64,000 bases of DNA from Ferrimonas sediminum (GCF_900100175.1 NZ_FNEM01000004.1:186001-250000), one strand, 5' to 3'; counted from the first letter of the stretch, positions 19,630 to 30,390 are shown. Notes: a model not told the origin generated them from the sequence alone. Made by a program: numbers and translations.

Positions 19630-20205
19630 TTACTGTTGGCCTTGGTCATTATCCGCCACATTATGCCCTTTCAGGCGCTGCTGCAACAGGTGGTCGCGCA
19701 GATAGGCATTGACCCGACGACGCTGCTCCTGAGCCTGCTGCTCAGAGCTTTGAGCCTGACGGGCAGACGGAGTATTCGCCTGATAGCTGGCCGGGGTCGG
19801 AGCCCCCATCACCGGCAGGGTATTCAACACTGGCAATGGGCTGTTTTGCTGCTCGGCACCGTACTGCTGCACTCCCACAACCGCAATGGCGGCCACCGTG
19901 GCGGCAATGGCGTATTGACCGAAACGACGGGACAGCTGAACCACTTTGCCCTGTAGGGCCTGTGCTCGCTTGGCCTGTGGTTTCGGCGCCAATACCGTCG
20001 GCTCCTGCTCCAGTGCCGCAGCTACGTTTGCAGCGATGTCCAGATCCATTTGCTGAGGCAGTTCGTTTCGCATCGCATCCCCGATGAGATGGTAACGCTC
20101 CCAGCTCTGTTGCATCGGTTCATCGTTCAGCCACTGCCCAAGTTCCCGATCACTTCCCTGACCGTCCACCCAAGCCGATACTGCTTCTTTACGTTCTGTA
20201 CCCAT
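19630..20205 (-). CDS. rseA: Anti-sigma-E factor RseA
   Basis: A 191-residue single-pass inner-membrane anti-sigma factor. The cytoplasmic N-terminus (KEAVSAWVDGQGSDRELGQW) binds RpoE. The membrane helix lies at about residues 96-114 (YAIAATVAAIAVVGVQQYG). The periplasmic C-terminus is Gln/Ala-rich, the substrate of DegS cleavage. It lies 18 bases after rpoE in the rpoE-rseA-rseB-rseC operon. Confidence 0.95.
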   Translation of the reverse strand: MGTERKEAVSAWVDGQGSDRELGQWLNDEPMQQSWERYHLIGDAMRNELPQQMDLDIAANVAAALEQEPTVLAPKPQAKRAQALQGKVVQLSRRFGQYAIAATVAAIAVVGVQQYGAEQQNSPLPVLNTLPVMGAPTPASYQANTPSARQAQSSEQQAQEQRRRVNAYLRDHLLQQRLKGHNVADNDQGQQ

Positions 20206-20223
20206 GGTTCACCCTGATTGATG

Positions 20224-20802
20224 CTACCGTTCTAATAACGGTTGAATACGCTTATCAATTGCTTCTCGCGCCCTGAAGATTCGGCTTCGCACCGTCCCCA
20301 CGGGACACTCCATAACAGTGGCAATCTCTTCGTAACTCATCCCTTCGAGTTCCCGAAGGGTAATTGCCACCCTTAACTCTTCAGGCAGTGTTTCGATGGT
20401 ATTGAACACTACCTTCTTAATCTCTTCTGACAGCAGCTGGCGTTCTGGCGACGCGTCTTCCCGCAATGCATCGGCACCGTCGTAGAACTCCGCTTCCTCG
20501 GCATCCACGTCACTCGCTGGTGGACGCCGCCCCTGGGATACCAGATAATTTTTGGCGGTGTTGACCGCAATCCGGTACAGCCAGGTGTAAAACGCACTCT
20601 CGCCACGAAAATTGGGCAAAGCCCGATACGCCTTAATAAACGCCTCTTGTGCTACGTCGGCGACATCGCCCTGATTCTTCACGTAGCGGCTTATTAAGTT
20701 GGCCACCTTATGCTGATACTTCATTACCAGCAGGTTAAAAGCTTGCTTATCACCTTGTTGAACGCGTTCGACTAGCTGCTGGTCGCTGTTTGGCTCACTC
20801 AC
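20224..20802 (-). CDS. rpoE: RNA polymerase sigma-E factor
   Basis: Envelope-stress ECF sigma factor (192 residues), very close to E. coli RpoE. Region 2 is NLLVMKYQHKVANLISRYV / DVAQEAFIKAYRALPNFRG and region 4 is LRELEGMSYEEIATVMECPV followed by GTVRSRIFRAREAI. The start is GTG at 20802, directly after the TAA of a short upstream frame (TAA-GTG). A sigma-E-type promoter lies about 60-90 bases upstream, so the gene is probably autoregulated. Confidence 0.97.
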   Translation of the reverse strand: MSEPNSDQQLVERVQQGDKQAFNLLVMKYQHKVANLISRYVKNQGDVADVAQEAFIKAYRALPNFRGESAFYTWLYRIAVNTAKNYLVSQGRRPPASDVDAEEAEFYDGADALREDASPERQLLSEEIKKVVFNTIETLPEELRVAITLRELEGMSYEEIATVMECPVGTVRSRIFRAREAIDKRIQPLLER

Positions 20803-20910
20803 TTAAGAGCTCTCTCCCATAACTAAACTGCTAATTTTGCTTTTACTCGTCTCCGCGCACTTTAATAGACTGCGTCTTTTGGTAAAAGTTCGTAAAAAAA
20901 TGTGATCCAT
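20803..20910 (-). CDS. Candidate rpoE leader peptide (RseD-like)
   Basis: A 35-codon frame starting ATG 20910 (MDHIFLRTFTKRRSLLK...) and ending LVMGESS-stop. Its TAA abuts the rpoE GTG start. AGAGGG lies 11 bases upstream of the ATG. E. coli has a translated leader (rseD) coupled to rpoE; position and stop-start contact suggest the same here, but I see no sequence similarity to claim. The sigma-E promoter lies inside this frame, so only longer transcripts could translate it in full. From the shorter transcript the in-frame MGESS minicistron (20803-20820) could do the coupling. Confidence 0.25.
   Translation of the reverse strand: MDHIFLRTFTKRRSLLKCAETSKSKISSLVMGESS
20865..20891 (-). promoter_or_regulatory. 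Sigma-E-type promoter of rpoE
   Basis: On the minus strand GAACTT (20891-20886) is followed after exactly 16 bases by TCTAT (20869-20865). This matches the sigma-E consensus GAACTT-N16-TCTRA at ten or more positions and implies autoregulation of the rpoE operon. Confidence 0.75.
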
Positions 20911-21001
20911 TTTAAATTTACCCTCTCTGGGACCGATTCTTTGGCCCTGGCCCCCGAAACGAGTAACATAGTGCGCAAATTTCCAAACCCCATGATACCT
21001 A

Positions 21002-22606
21002 ATGAAAGCCGGGATTGAACACAGCACAGACGTTTTGGTAATTGGCAGCGGCGCCGCCGGACTGACGCTGGCCCTGAAACTCGCCAAGCAATGCCGGGTG
21101 ACGGTCGTCGCCAAAGGCAACCTCGCCGAGGGCTCCACCTACTACGCTCAGGGTGGAATCGCCGCCGTATTTGACGAAGATGATACCGTTGAATCCCATG
21201 TAGAAGATACCCTTATCGCCGGGGCGGGGTTATGTGACCGACAGGCGGTGCAGTTTACCGCCCAGGAAGCGCGGGCTGCACTGGAATGGTTGATTCGCAA
21301 AGGAGTGGACTTCGACGAAGAGGAACACGATGGCGAATCCCGTTACCATCTGACCCGGGAAGGGGGCCACAGCCACCGCCGCATTCTGCACGCCGCCGAT
21401 GCCACCGGCAAAGAGGTACAGCTGACACTGGAGGAGCAGGCCCACCGCCATCCCAACATCGCTCTGCTGGAACGCTACAACGCCGTCGATCTGATCACCA
21501 CCACCAAGCTGGGATTAGCGGGTGACAAGCGGGTGGTGGGCGCCTATGTCTGGAACCGTTCGCAGGAACACGTCGAAACCATCCGGGCCCGGTTCGTGGT
21601 GCTGGCCACCGGCGGCGCCTCCAAGGTCTATCAGTACACCTCCAACCCGGACGTGGCCTCCGGTGACGGCATCGCCATGGCCTGGCGAGCCGGTTGTCGA
21701 GTGGCCAACATGGAGTTTAACCAGTTTCACCCCACCTGCCTGTACCACACCGAAGCGCGCAACTTCCTGCTGACCGAAGCGCTGCGCGGCGAAGGGGCAC
21801 TGCTGAAGCGCCCCGACGGCAGCCGCTTTATGCCGGATTTTGATCCCCGGGAGGAGCTGGCGCCACGGGACGTGGTGGCCCGGGCCATCGATTTCGAGAT
21901 GAAGCGCCTCGGTGCCGACTGCATGTTTCTGGACATCAGCCATAAGGATCCGGCCTTCGTTACCAAGCACTTCCCGACCATTTACCAGCGCTGCCTGGAT
22001 CTGGGCATCGACATCACCCGTCAGCCGATTCCGGTGGTCCCGGCGGCGCACTACACCTGTGGCGGCGTCATGACGGATCTGGATGGCAAGACCGATATCG
22101 ACGGCCTGTACGCCGTCGGAGAGGTGGCCTACACCGGTCTGCACGGCGCCAACCGCATGGCCAGCAACTCCTTGCTGGAATGTCTGGTGTTTGCCCGGGC
22201 AGCCGCCAGATCGATCTTTGCCCAGTTGGACAGCACCGAACTGCTGGACACCATTCCCGACTGGGATGAAAGCCAGGTCACCGACTCCGACGAGCACGTG
22301 GTCATCGCCCACAACTGGCATGAGTTGCGGCTGTTTATGTGGGATTACGTTGGCATCGTCCGAACCGACAAACGACTGCAGCGGGCGCTGCGGCGAGTGG
22401 AGATGCTCAAGACCGAGATTCACGATTATTACTCGGACTTTAAGATCAGCAACGACCTGCTGGAACTGCGCAACCTGGTGCAGATTGCCGAGCTGATCAT
22501 TCGCTGTGCCATGAGCCGAAAAGAGAGTCGCGGTCTGCATTACACCCTGGATTATCCCGAGCAACAGCCCGAACCGACCCCCTCTATCCTGACTCCGGAT
22601 CCCTGA
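21002..22606 (+). CDS. nadB: L-aspartate oxidase
   Basis: FAD enzyme of 534 residues oxidising L-aspartate to iminoaspartate for NAD synthesis. The N-terminal Rossmann motif [16 protein letters not shown] and family motifs [42 protein letters not shown] and [20 protein letters not shown] are all present. It is divergent from rpoE, as is usual in gammaproteobacteria. Its last 23 bases overlap the convergent ygfX. Confidence 0.96.
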   Translation: MKAGIEHSTDVLVIGSGAAGLTLALKLAKQCRVTVVAKGNLAEGSTYYAQGGIAAVFDEDDTVESHVEDTLIAGAGLCDRQAVQFTAQEARAALEWLIRKGVDFDEEEHDGESRYHLTREGGHSHRRILHAADATGKEVQLTLEEQAHRHPNIALLERYNAVDLITTTKLGLAGDKRVVGAYVWNRSQEHVETIRARFVVLATGGASKVYQYTSNPDVASGDGIAMAWRAGCRVANMEFNQFHPTCLYHTEARNFLLTEALRGEGALLKRPDGSRFMPDFDPREELAPRDVVARAIDFEMKRLGADCMFLDISHKDPAFVTKHFPTIYQRCLDLGIDITRQPIPVVPAAHYTCGGVMTDLDGKTDIDGLYAVGEVAYTGLHGANRMASNSLLECLVFARAAARSIFAQLDSTELLDTIPDWDESQVTDSDEHVVIAHNWHELRLFMWDYVGIVRTDKRLQRALRRVEMLKTEIHDYYSDFKISNDLLELRNLVQIAELIIRCAMSRKESRGLHYTLDYPEQQPEPTPSILTPDP

Positions 22607-23003
22607 GCCGAGCCGCCAGCACAATGCGACACAACCGGCGCCAGCCGGTTGTGTCCAACTGCGACCGCCGCAGCCACCACAGCCGGCGCTCCGGCCTGAC
22701 CACCAGCATCACCGCCCCGGGCAACACCAGGCTCCAATGGCTGACTTCGATGGCCTCGCCACTGTCCAGCCGTACCCCCTGCCCCAGCTCATTCAGTGCA
22801 AATGACGGCGGCCGCTTGCCAGACCGCAGTAGCGGCAACGCCAGTGCCACCACGGCCACCACCCCCTGCCACAGCCCTTGAGCCGGCAGACGGTTGTCCG
22901 GCCACCAGAATAGACTGAGCAGCACCAGGCAACTCAGGCACCACGGCAGCGGCGCCCATTGGGAGCGAGGGGCAGGAAACGGATAGCGAGGAAGGTCGTC
23001 CAT
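22584..23003 (-). CDS. ygfX: YgfX/CptA membrane protein
   Basis: A 139-residue protein with a pair of membrane helices near residues 19-34 and 42-59, then a soluble C-terminal part with conserved Trp ([20 protein letters not shown]). YgfX is partnered with SdhE (YgfY); the pair was also described as a toxin/antitoxin-like CptAB module acting on cell shape, a role that is debated. It lies 49 bases after sdhE and overlaps the nadB end in the opposite direction. Confidence 0.8.
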   Translation of the reverse strand: MDDLPRYPFPAPRSQWAPLPWCLSCLVLLSLFWWPDNRLPAQGLWQGVVAVVALALPLLRSGKRPPSFALNELGQGVRLDSGEAIEVSHWSLVLPGAVMLVVRPERRLWWLRRSQLDTTGWRRLCRIVLAARLRDPESG

Positions 23004-23052
23004 GACCGGCTTAACGCTGAGAGCCCGGACTCAGTGAGGCCGGGCCGCGTCA

Positions 23053-23316
23053 TCAACGAAGCAGTTCGCGGTTACGCTCAAGGATCAGCGCCACCATGCT
23101 GGCCAGCGCCGGATCGTTACAGCGCTCGTGGCCCATGAACCAGGCAAACAATTCGGGGTCATCGCAAGTCAGCAGTCGCTCGAAGTCTGCCTGTTGCTGT
23201 GGCGCCAAATCACTGAAATGGTGCTCGACAAAGGGTTCCAGCAACACATCCAACTCCAGCATGCCCCGGCGACAGGCCCATTTCAGGCGCGCCACATATT
23301 CCCTGTTTTCGGTCAT
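23053..23316 (-). CDS. sdhE: Succinate dehydrogenase FAD assembly factor SdhE
   Basis: An 87-residue SdhE/YgfY protein that helps attach FAD covalently to SdhA and FrdA. The RGxxE motif is RRGMLELD (residues 16-23), and FAWFMGH is typical of the family. The ATG overlaps the stop of the bcr-type transporter gene (AAATGACC), so its translation is coupled to that gene, an unusual upstream neighbour. Confidence 0.92.
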   Translation of the reverse strand: MTENREYVARLKWACRRGMLELDVLLEPFVEHHFSDLAPQQQADFERLLTCDDPELFAWFMGHERCNDPALASMVALILERNRELLR

Positions 23317-24527
23317 TTTTTATCCTTAACGGCTTTGGGTACCACGTTTAATGTGTACCAATAATACCCCAAGGCCGCCAGTGAACATACCGCCATGCCG
23401 ATCAGCATCGGCATCGGCGATTGCGGCTGAGTCAGGCTGAGCAACACCCCGGCCAGGGCACCGGAGATAAAGCGGATGGCGCCACCCAGGGCCGCCACCG
23501 ATCCCGCCGCACCGTCAAAGGAGTCCAGCGACAACGAGGTGGCATTGGCGGACACCATCCCCAGCGGCCCCACCATCAGCATCACCGGCAGCACCACCAA
23601 CCACAATGGCGGCGTACTCAACGACGCCGCCAGCAGAGCCAACACCGCCCCTGCCCCGCTGATGGACAAGCCGGTGGCCAACATCTTGAGGGTGCCAAAC
23701 CGGGCCACGTAACGGGCATTAAAGGAGGTCAGCAGCATCATCAGGATGATGTTGATCCCGAACAGGTAACCAAAGTGCTCCGGCGCCACCTCAAAGTAGC
23801 GAATGTAGACGTAGGAGGAGCCGGTCACAAACACAAACAGCGACCCGGACACCAGGGCGCCTATTCCCAGATACATCATGGTTTGCCGGGTCGACAAGAT
23901 GCGCCGGTACAGCCCCAGTGCCGACCTCAGGTTGAGGTTGTGGCGCTTCGATGCGGGCAGGGTTTCGCCGATGCGGGTAGCGATCAACACCACCAGCAGC
24001 AGCGCCAGCAGCGCCAGCAGATAGAAAATCGCCCGCCAGCCGCTGTGGGTCAGCAGGTAGCCACCGACAATGGGCGCCGCCAGGGGAGCGAGATTCATCA
24101 CCAGCATCACGAAGGACATGGCCCGGGCGAACTGCTCACGCTGGAACAGATCCCGAAGGATGGCCATCACCACCACCGAGCCGCCGGCCCCTCCCAGCGC
24201 CTGCAACACCCGGGCGGCAATCAGCCCCTCCACCGAACTGACAAAGGTGGCCAGCACACTGGCCAGGGCAAACACCCCCAAGCCGCCAATCAGTACCGGA
24301 ATGCGGCCCAATGCATCGGTTACCGGGCCGTAGAACAGCTGCCCCACCGCAAAGCCCACCAGAAAGAAGCTGACGCTCATCTGAGTCAGGGATACGGTGG
24401 CATTGAGCTCATCGGCAATGGCAGGAATGGCTGGCAGGTACATATCGATGGCCAGCGGCGTCATGCCAGCCAACGCGCCCAGCAACACAATTAAGGCCAG
24501 GCCGGTGGTTTTCGAAGTTTGGGTCAT
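23313..24527 (-). CDS. Bcr/CflA-family multidrug MFS transporter
   Basis: A 404-residue drug:H+ antiporter of the DHA1 type with about 12 membrane helices. Family signatures are LGALAGMTPLAIDMYLPAIP at the N-terminus, FFLVGFAVGQLFYGPVTDALGR (motif A region) and RVLQALGGAGGSVV. The substrate is not predictable. It lies 37 bases after nhaR and overlaps sdhE, suggesting one nhaR-bcr-sdhE-ygfX transcript. Confidence 0.88.
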   Translation of the reverse strand: MTQTSKTTGLALIVLLGALAGMTPLAIDMYLPAIPAIADELNATVSLTQMSVSFFLVGFAVGQLFYGPVTDALGRIPVLIGGLGVFALASVLATFVSSVEGLIAARVLQALGGAGGSVVVMAILRDLFQREQFARAMSFVMLVMNLAPLAAPIVGGYLLTHSGWRAIFYLLALLALLLVVLIATRIGETLPASKRHNLNLRSALGLYRRILSTRQTMMYLGIGALVSGSLFVFVTGSSYVYIRYFEVAPEHFGYLFGINIILMMLLTSFNARYVARFGTLKMLATGLSISGAGAVLALLAASLSTPPLWLVVLPVMLMVGPLGMVSANATSLSLDSFDGAAGSVAALGGAIRFISGALAGVLLSLTQPQSPMPMLIGMAVCSLAALGYYWYTLNVVPKAVKDKK

Positions 24528-24564
24528 CGATACCGTCTTAGGGACGGGCCCGCGGGCCCGACCA

Positions 24565-25476
24565 TCATTTGAAGCGGCTGAAAGCGGGCTCTTTGCCGGA
24601 GAACAGCGCGGTAAAATCGGTTTCCAGGATTCGCTTCACGGCCGGATGCTGAATCATCCGTTCGGCAAACATCACGTGGTATTGTTCAGTGACATCGACC
24701 GTTTCGCCAATCAACTTAACCCCCTGGGCCAGAATCTCTTCCCGGTACAGGGTCGGTGCCACAAAGATCCCCTGCCGGTACATGCCAAAGGCCTTCATCA
24801 TGGCGGCGTCATCGAATTCGCCCAAAATCACCGGTGACACGCCCACCTCGTCGAACCAGCGCAGCAGCTGCTGACCTAGGGCGGTTTTGCGATGAGGCAT
24901 CAGGATGCGGGAGCCATCCAGATTGGCGGGGAAGCGGCCCTCAACCTCATCTACGGAGAAGAAGCTGATGCCGGTTTCCCCCAGCTTTTTGCTGAGAATT
25001 TCCGGGTACTTCAGGGACTCTGACTCACTGCCGGACACCACCATGTCGAGCTTATGCTGCGACAGACGTTCCATCAGATTTTCATCGGTGGACTCATAAC
25101 AGCACAGGTGGATGGAGCCGTCATCGGGGATCACCGACAACAGCAGCCGGCTGGCCAGCGCCTTGGACAGGGCATCGGAGTTACCCACCTCAAACAGAAT
25201 GGAGCTGTCCTGATTGTAATTCAGCAGATCCAGCATCTCGTAACTGAGGCTGAACATCTTGTCCGCATAGCGAAACACCAACTCACCGAGGTCCGACGCC
25301 ACCAGTTGTCGCCCCTGGCGGCGAAACAACTTGCCCCCCAGGCGGTGCTCCAGGTGACGGATCTGACCGGTAACGGTCTGGGGCGTCAAAAACAGCGCCT
25401 CGGCGGCTTTAGTGACCGAGCCCTTCTTGCGGACCATCCAAAAGTAGTACAAGTGGTTGTAATTAAGATGCGCCAT
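24565..25476 (-). CDS. nhaR: LysR-family regulator NhaR
   Basis: A 303-residue LysR regulator closely matching NhaR (MAHLNYNHLYYFWMVRKKGS, AAEALFLTPQTVTGQIRHLE). NhaR activates the Na+/H+ antiporter gene nhaA in response to Na+. I set the start at ATG 25476 by alignment with E. coli NhaR; a frame extending 33 residues upstream has no family match. No nhaA gene is in the window; the immediate downstream gene is a Bcr-type transporter, a possible alternative or additional target. Confidence 0.88.
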   Translation of the reverse strand: MAHLNYNHLYYFWMVRKKGSVTKAAEALFLTPQTVTGQIRHLEHRLGGKLFRRQGRQLVASDLGELVFRYADKMFSLSYEMLDLLNYNQDSSILFEVGNSDALSKALASRLLLSVIPDDGSIHLCCYESTDENLMERLSQHKLDMVVSGSESESLKYPEILSKKLGETGISFFSVDEVEGRFPANLDGSRILMPHRKTALGQQLLRWFDEVGVSPVILGEFDDAAMMKAFGMYRQGIFVAPTLYREEILAQGVKLIGETVDVTEQYHVMFAERMIQHPAVKRILETDFTALFSGKEPAFSRFK

Positions 25477-25805
25477 AACAATCGATTCTGCCCCAACAGG
25501 GAGAATCACTCCATAAATAGAAAAACATGTCGAGGAAACGACTCTATATCCAGGCCAGGCACCGTCGGGCACCATGGTAAATCAGGCAGCCTTAACCGGG
25601 AGTTAAGGACTCATAAATGCGTATATCAGCCTACCACAAAGCCCCGAACAACAAAGAGCTAAATTTGTAAGTTCCGGTTATCAACTGATAGTCGAATACT
25701 GATGAGTCTGGCACAGAATCGGTGTGCCAAAAGCCTGGAGACGAAAAAACGCCTGACAGCGACGCGTCAGGCGAATTTCATTGGCCGGCATCGCTGTGAC
25801 CGGCA
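25477..25805. other. Intergenic nhaR-thyA region
   Basis: Contains the nhaR promoter side (AT-rich from about 25600 to 25700) and, near thyA, the thyA terminator. No small gene, RNA or repeat recognised. Confidence 0.5.
25744..25773 (-). terminator. Terminator of thyA
   Basis: CGCCTGAC (25750-25757) pairs with GTCAGGCG (25766-25773). On the minus strand it is followed by six T (25749-25744). Confidence 0.8.
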
Positions 25806-26657
25806 CTACACCGAGAACGGATAGGCGATGGGATCGTGGTGCTGATACCCCTCAACCTGAAAATCATCCAGGGTAACCCAGGTCTCCAGATCTTCCAGCG
25901 AGCGGATCGCCGGGTTGATGATCAACCGGGGCGAAGCATAGGGCTGCCGCTTCAGTTGCACTTGTGTCATCGGCCCCAGCTGATCTTCATAGATGTGGGC
26001 ATTGACGATCTTATGGTAGGCCTTACCCGGCTTGTGGCCGGTGATCTGGGCTACCAGCGCCAACAGGGTAAACACTTGCACCTGGTTGAAATTGAGCCCC
26101 AACGGCACATCGCAGGAGCGCTGATAGGAGGTCAGGAACAACCGCTCTCCCACCAGAGAGAAGGTGTGGGTATGCATGCAGGGACGCAGGCAGCCAAGGT
26201 GGAACTCACCCGGGTTATAAAACGTCAGGATCTCACCGCGGTCGTCCACCCCCTGACTCAGGTCATCGACTATCTTGCGCAGCTGGTCGATGCTGCGACC
26301 GTCCGGCCCCTGCCAGGCCCGGCCCTGAACGCCGTAGACCCGGCCCATGTCGTCCTCGCCTCGACGATGCGGATTGGCGAGCCAGGCCGCGTTGTCGTTG
26401 GCATTGGCGTTCCAGGTATTGCAACCAATGGCACGGAACTCGGCGGCGCTGCTGTACCCTCTCAGGTATCCCAGCAGCTCAGCAATGGCCGCCTTCCAAT
26501 AGCTCTTCCTGGTGGTAATCAGTGGAAAGGCATTGCCACCGACGTCGTACTCCAGATCGGCATTAATCAGCGTCAGGCACCGCTTGCCGGTACGGGCGTT
26601 GTCCACCCAGGTACCCTCATCGACTATTCGCTGACACAACTGCAGATACTGCTTCAT
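25806..26657 (-). CDS. thyA: Thymidylate synthase
   Basis: A 283-residue enzyme methylating dUMP to dTMP with methylene-tetrahydrofolate. The catalytic Cys lies in [13 protein letters not shown], followed by [19 protein letters not shown] and the C-terminal [15 protein letters not shown]. It is slightly longer than E. coli ThyA (264), as in other marine gammaproteobacteria. It lies 47 bases after lgt. Confidence 0.96.
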   Translation of the reverse strand: MKQYLQLCQRIVDEGTWVDNARTGKRCLTLINADLEYDVGGNAFPLITTRKSYWKAAIAELLGYLRGYSSAAEFRAIGCNTWNANANDNAAWLANPHRRGEDDMGRVYGVQGRAWQGPDGRSIDQLRKIVDDLSQGVDDRGEILTFYNPGEFHLGCLRPCMHTHTFSLVGERLFLTSYQRSCDVPLGLNFNQVQVFTLLALVAQITGHKPGKAYHKIVNAHIYEDQLGPMTQVQLKRQPYASPRLIINPAIRSLEDLETWVTLDDFQVEGYQHHDPIAYPFSV

Positions 26658-26704
26658 GAATCGACTCGCCCCTCGTGGTTGTATGGGTCGTTAAAAGGTG
26701 GAGA

Positions 26705-27493
26705 TCAGTGGCTAGGCTTCACCGGTCTCAGGATCAGGTACAGACCATAGGCCAGCATCGGCACGGTCAGCAGTTGGCCCATGGAGAAGCCCCAGTACAG
26801 GCTCATGTGGGCATCGGGTTGGCGTACATACTCAATCAGGAAACGGGCACAGCCATAACCGATGAGGAACATGCCTGCCACCGCGCCCGGCTTGTCGGTA
26901 CAGCGCTTATACCAGGCCAGCAGGAGGAACAGCACCAGGCCTTCCAGAATCGCTTCATACAGCTGCGACGGATGGCGCGGCAACGGTCCGGCACCGGGGA
27001 AGATCATGGCCCAGGGCACGTCGCTCACCCGGCCCCACAGCTCACCGTTGATGAAGTTACCGATGCGACCGGCCCCCAGACCAATGGGAATGGTGGGTGC
27101 CACCAGATCCGCCACCTGCCAGAAGGTTCGCTTCTGACGCTTGGCAATAAACACCATGGCCGCAATCACCCCCAACAGGCCTCCGTGGAACGACATGCCC
27201 CCTTCGGTAATGCGGAACAGGTACAGCGGGTCTTCCAACAACCATTGCCAGCCATAGAAGAACACATAGCCCAGCCGGCCTCCCAGCACCACTCCGAGAA
27301 ACGCGTAAAACAGCAGGTCGGAGACCTGGTCACGACTCCAGCTGGAACCGGGTTTGTCGGCATGGCGGTTCAACATCGCCATGGCGCCTAAAAAGCCCAC
27401 CAGATACATCAGGCCATACCAGCGCAGCGCCAGCGGCCCTATCTCAACGATCACCGGATCGATGTGGGGGAAAATGAAGTAGGACTCAGTCAT
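26705..27493 (-). CDS. lgt: Prolipoprotein diacylglyceryl transferase
   Basis: A 262-residue inner-membrane enzyme adding diacylglycerol to the lipobox Cys. About seven membrane helices. Signatures: SFHGGLLGV (catalytic His region) and [17 protein letters not shown] (Lgt signature). It is followed by thyA, the common lgt-thyA pair. Confidence 0.96.
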   Translation of the reverse strand: MTESYFIFPHIDPVIVEIGPLALRWYGLMYLVGFLGAMAMLNRHADKPGSSWSRDQVSDLLFYAFLGVVLGGRLGYVFFYGWQWLLEDPLYLFRITEGGMSFHGGLLGVIAAMVFIAKRQKRTFWQVADLVAPTIPIGLGAGRIGNFINGELWGRVSDVPWAMIFPGAGPLPRHPSQLYEAILEGLVLFLLLAWYKRCTDKPGAVAGMFLIGYGCARFLIEYVRQPDAHMSLYWGFSMGQLLTVPMLAYGLYLILRPVKPSH

Positions 27494-27613
27494 GATGGGT
27501 TCTTCTGTTCGTTCGTCGCCCGGTTAAACCGGAAAAGTGGTCGTTAGAATAAAGGGATGCGCCGGACATTGCCATGCCCGGCCTGAAAAAGGGCTGCATA
27601 AGGCCGGCGGCTG

Positions 27614-29845
27614 TCAGAGATCCTGATACAGTTCAGACAAACCGTGGACATCCATCCACTGGCGGGCCAACTGCCGCACCTCGGTGCACTCTCTGGCCTG
27701 CAGCAGTGCCACCTTAAGTGGCTCCAGCTGCTGCGACCGCAGGTGGCGAACCAGGTGGTGAATCCGTCCCAGGCTGCGGCGGTTCATACTCAACTGACGC
27801 AATCCCAGAGCCATCAAAATCAAGGCGCCCTCGGGTTCACCAGCCATCTCGCCACAGACGCTCAGTTCGCTGTCGCCCACATTGATGGCCACCTGAGCCA
27901 ACGCCTGAATCACCGCCGGATGATAGTGGCTGAACCGATCCGCGACCTGGGCGTTATTCCGGTCCACCGCCAGCAGATACTGGGTCAGGTCGTTGCTGCC
28001 GACGGAGAAAAAGTCCACCAGGGGACGCAATTGCGGCAACAGATAGATGCTGGCCGGCACCTCAATCATCACCCCTACCTGCACCGGCGACAACTCGCGG
28101 TCCAGCTCCTCTTCCAGCTCCAGCCGAGCTTGCTCAATCAGCTTGCGGCTCTGTATCACCTCATCCAGGTTTGACACCATCGGCAACAGAATGCGCAGGT
28201 TGTTGGTGCCCACATTGGCCCGCTGCATCGCCTTCACCTGCACCAGAAACAGCTCTGGGTGATCCAGGGTCAGTCGAATGCCGCGCCATCCCAGGAAGGG
28301 GTTGTCTTCCCGAATGGGGAAATAGGGCAACGGCTTGTCACCACCGATGTCCAGGGTACGGATGGTCACCGGCTTATCGCCCAGCGCCTGCAGCACCCGC
28401 TGATAGGCTCGCTCCTGGGTCTGTTCGGTGGGGAAATGGTTTTGCACCATAAACAGGGTTTCGGAGCGATACAAGCCGATGCCGCCCACATAAGCGGGGT
28501 CCAGCTGCTCCCCCTCCGCCACCAGGCCGGCATTGACCTGCAGGCAGACCGCCATGCCATCCTGAGTCTGACAGGGTTGGCTAAGACCACGCTCATAGCG
28601 GGCGTCCTTCTTGGCCAACGAAGACTGAAAGCGGTGAAACTCCTGCACCACGGTTTGGGCCGGCTCCACCAACAACTGGCCGCGAACCGCATCGAGAATC
28701 GCCCGTTTGCCCGCCAGCGCTTGCATCGGCAGGCCCTCGAGACCAAACAGGGCCGGAATCGACATCGCCCGCGCCAAAATGGCAGCGTGGGAGCTGGCGC
28801 CGCCCTCGACACTGACGATGCCCGCCAGTTTACTGCGCGGCACTTCCGCCAGCATGGTGGCGGTAATCTCATTGGCCATCAGAATCACCGGCTTCACCGG
28901 TGGCTTGCCGCTTTGACCAGGGCGGGCTAACTGCCCGAGAATGCGCTGGCCAAGATCCTTGAGATCCGAGGCCCGCTCTCTAAGGTAATGATCGGTCATG
29001 GCCTCGAACCGGGCCACGTAGCTGACAAAGGTGTTGGCCACCACGGTTTCCGCCGACCAGCCCTCGTCACAGCCGGTCATCAGATCCTGCTGCAGCACCG
29101 GATCGGCAATCAGGTATTGGTAGATATCAAAGATGGCACTGATCTGGGATTCCATTTCGCCGCTGAGGCGCCCGCTCAGTGCGGTCATGTCGTCCTGGGT
29201 GGCCAACAGGGCCCGCTCCAGCCGCAACCACTCTTTGTCACTGCCCTGCCCCTGCACAGGCTCAACGTCCAGTGACAGTCGCGGCCGGGCCAGCAGAATC
29301 TCGGCGTCGGCGATGCCTGGGCTGGCCACGGTAGCGCTCCAACGTTTGGGGGTGGAGCTGGCCAGCTCGGTGGCTTCCCGGCTTTGACGCAGCTCAGGCA
29401 CCAGCTGGGAGGCCAGAGTCACCAGAAACGCCTCCTCCTCTTCGTTGAATTGACGGGCCACCTTCTGTTGCACCACCAGCACCCCCAGCACCTTGCTGCG
29501 GTGGGTAATGGGCGTGGCCAGAAAGGCACGGAACTCGTCCTCTTCGACCTCGGGCAGCCGCTTAAAAGCCGGATGTGACGGGGCGTCGGCCAGGTTGATG
29601 GGTTCCTCTCTGCGCATCACCATGCCGACGATGCCCTCGCCGGCATTGAGTCGGGCACGGCCGATGGCCTGGGCCGCCAGGCCATCACTGGCTTGCAGAA
29701 TCAGCCCCTCACCGTCCACCAGATACAGGGAGCAACAATCGGTATTCATGGCACCACGGGTCTGTCGGACCAGTTCCGCCATCGATTGCTCGATGGAGTC
29801 CGCATCCGCTACCCGCTGCACGATAGTACGCAGAGTGGTTATCAT
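27614..29845 (-). CDS. ptsP: PEP-protein phosphotransferase PtsP (EI-Ntr)
   Basis: A 743-residue enzyme I of the nitrogen PTS, passing phosphate from PEP to NPr and then EIIA-Ntr. An N-terminal GAF domain (residues 1-150) precedes the PTS EI domains. The phospho-His lies in [23 protein letters not shown]-binding motifs include LYRSETLFM and [19 protein letters not shown]. It overlaps rppH by four bases (shared ATGA). The rppH-ptsP-lgt-thyA order is conserved in related bacteria. Confidence 0.96.
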   Translation of the reverse strand: MITTLRTIVQRVADADSIEQSMAELVRQTRGAMNTDCCSLYLVDGEGLILQASDGLAAQAIGRARLNAGEGIVGMVMRREEPINLADAPSHPAFKRLPEVEEDEFRAFLATPITHRSKVLGVLVVQQKVARQFNEEEEAFLVTLASQLVPELRQSREATELASSTPKRWSATVASPGIADAEILLARPRLSLDVEPVQGQGSDKEWLRLERALLATQDDMTALSGRLSGEMESQISAIFDIYQYLIADPVLQQDLMTGCDEGWSAETVVANTFVSYVARFEAMTDHYLRERASDLKDLGQRILGQLARPGQSGKPPVKPVILMANEITATMLAEVPRSKLAGIVSVEGGASSHAAILARAMSIPALFGLEGLPMQALAGKRAILDAVRGQLLVEPAQTVVQEFHRFQSSLAKKDARYERGLSQPCQTQDGMAVCLQVNAGLVAEGEQLDPAYVGGIGLYRSETLFMVQNHFPTEQTQERAYQRVLQALGDKPVTIRTLDIGGDKPLPYFPIREDNPFLGWRGIRLTLDHPELFLVQVKAMQRANVGTNNLRILLPMVSNLDEVIQSRKLIEQARLELEEELDRELSPVQVGVMIEVPASIYLLPQLRPLVDFFSVGSNDLTQYLLAVDRNNAQVADRFSHYHPAVIQALAQVAINVGDSELSVCGEMAGEPEGALILMALGLRQLSMNRRSLGRIHHLVRHLRSQQLEPLKVALLQARECTEVRQLARQWMDVHGLSELYQDL

Positions 29846-30390
29846 CGGTTTCTTCTTCGCCGTCTTGCCCTAAAGTTTCCATCCCGGTTGCGCTTAGTAT
29901 GGTCGCTGCGCTCCTGAAATGGCATGGCGACAGGTGAAAATTCCTTCATCACCTTTCTGTACACGTCCCGCTTGAAAGAGACAACCTGCCGTACTGGATA
30001 CCAATAGCTTACCCAGCGCCAGTCATCAAATTCCGGGTGGCCGCTGCGGCGCAAATCAATGCGCTTTTCATCTGCAACCAACTGCAAAAGGAACCATTTC
30101 TGTTTCTGGCCAATGCAAACAGGTTTGGAGTCCTGTCGCACCAGGCGCTTGGGCAACCGGTACCTTAACCAGGAACGGCTGCTTGCCAGCACCTTTACAT
30201 CCTCTTTCTGCAATCCGACCTCTTCATAGAGTTCCCGGTACATCGCCTGTTCCGGAGATTCTCCCTGGTCGACTCCTCCCTGAGGAAATTGCCATGAATG
30301 TTGGCCAAAACGACGGGCCCACATAACCTGGCCGCGTCGGTTGCAGATGATGATCCCGACATTGGCCCTGTAGCCTTCATTGTCGATCAC
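29842..30390 (-). CDS. rppH: RNA pyrophosphohydrolase
   Basis: A 182-residue Nudix enzyme removing pyrophosphate from 5'-triphosphate mRNAs to start decay. The Nudix box is [20 protein letters not shown] (residues 37-56), followed by VGLQK. I set the start at GTG 30390 ([12 protein letters not shown]), which aligns with E. coli RppH (MIDDDGYRPNVG); a GTG 42 bases upstream is in frame but adds residues not found in the family. The C-terminal tail is Arg-rich. It is divergent from mutH across the DnaA-box region. Confidence 0.93.
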   Translation of the reverse strand: MIDNEGYRANVGIIICNRRGQVMWARRFGQHSWQFPQGGVDQGESPEQAMYRELYEEVGLQKEDVKVLASSRSWLRYRLPKRLVRQDSKPVCIGQKQKWFLLQLVADEKRIDLRRSGHPEFDDWRWVSYWYPVRQVVSFKRDVYRKVMKEFSPVAMPFQERSDHTKRNRDGNFRARRRRRNR

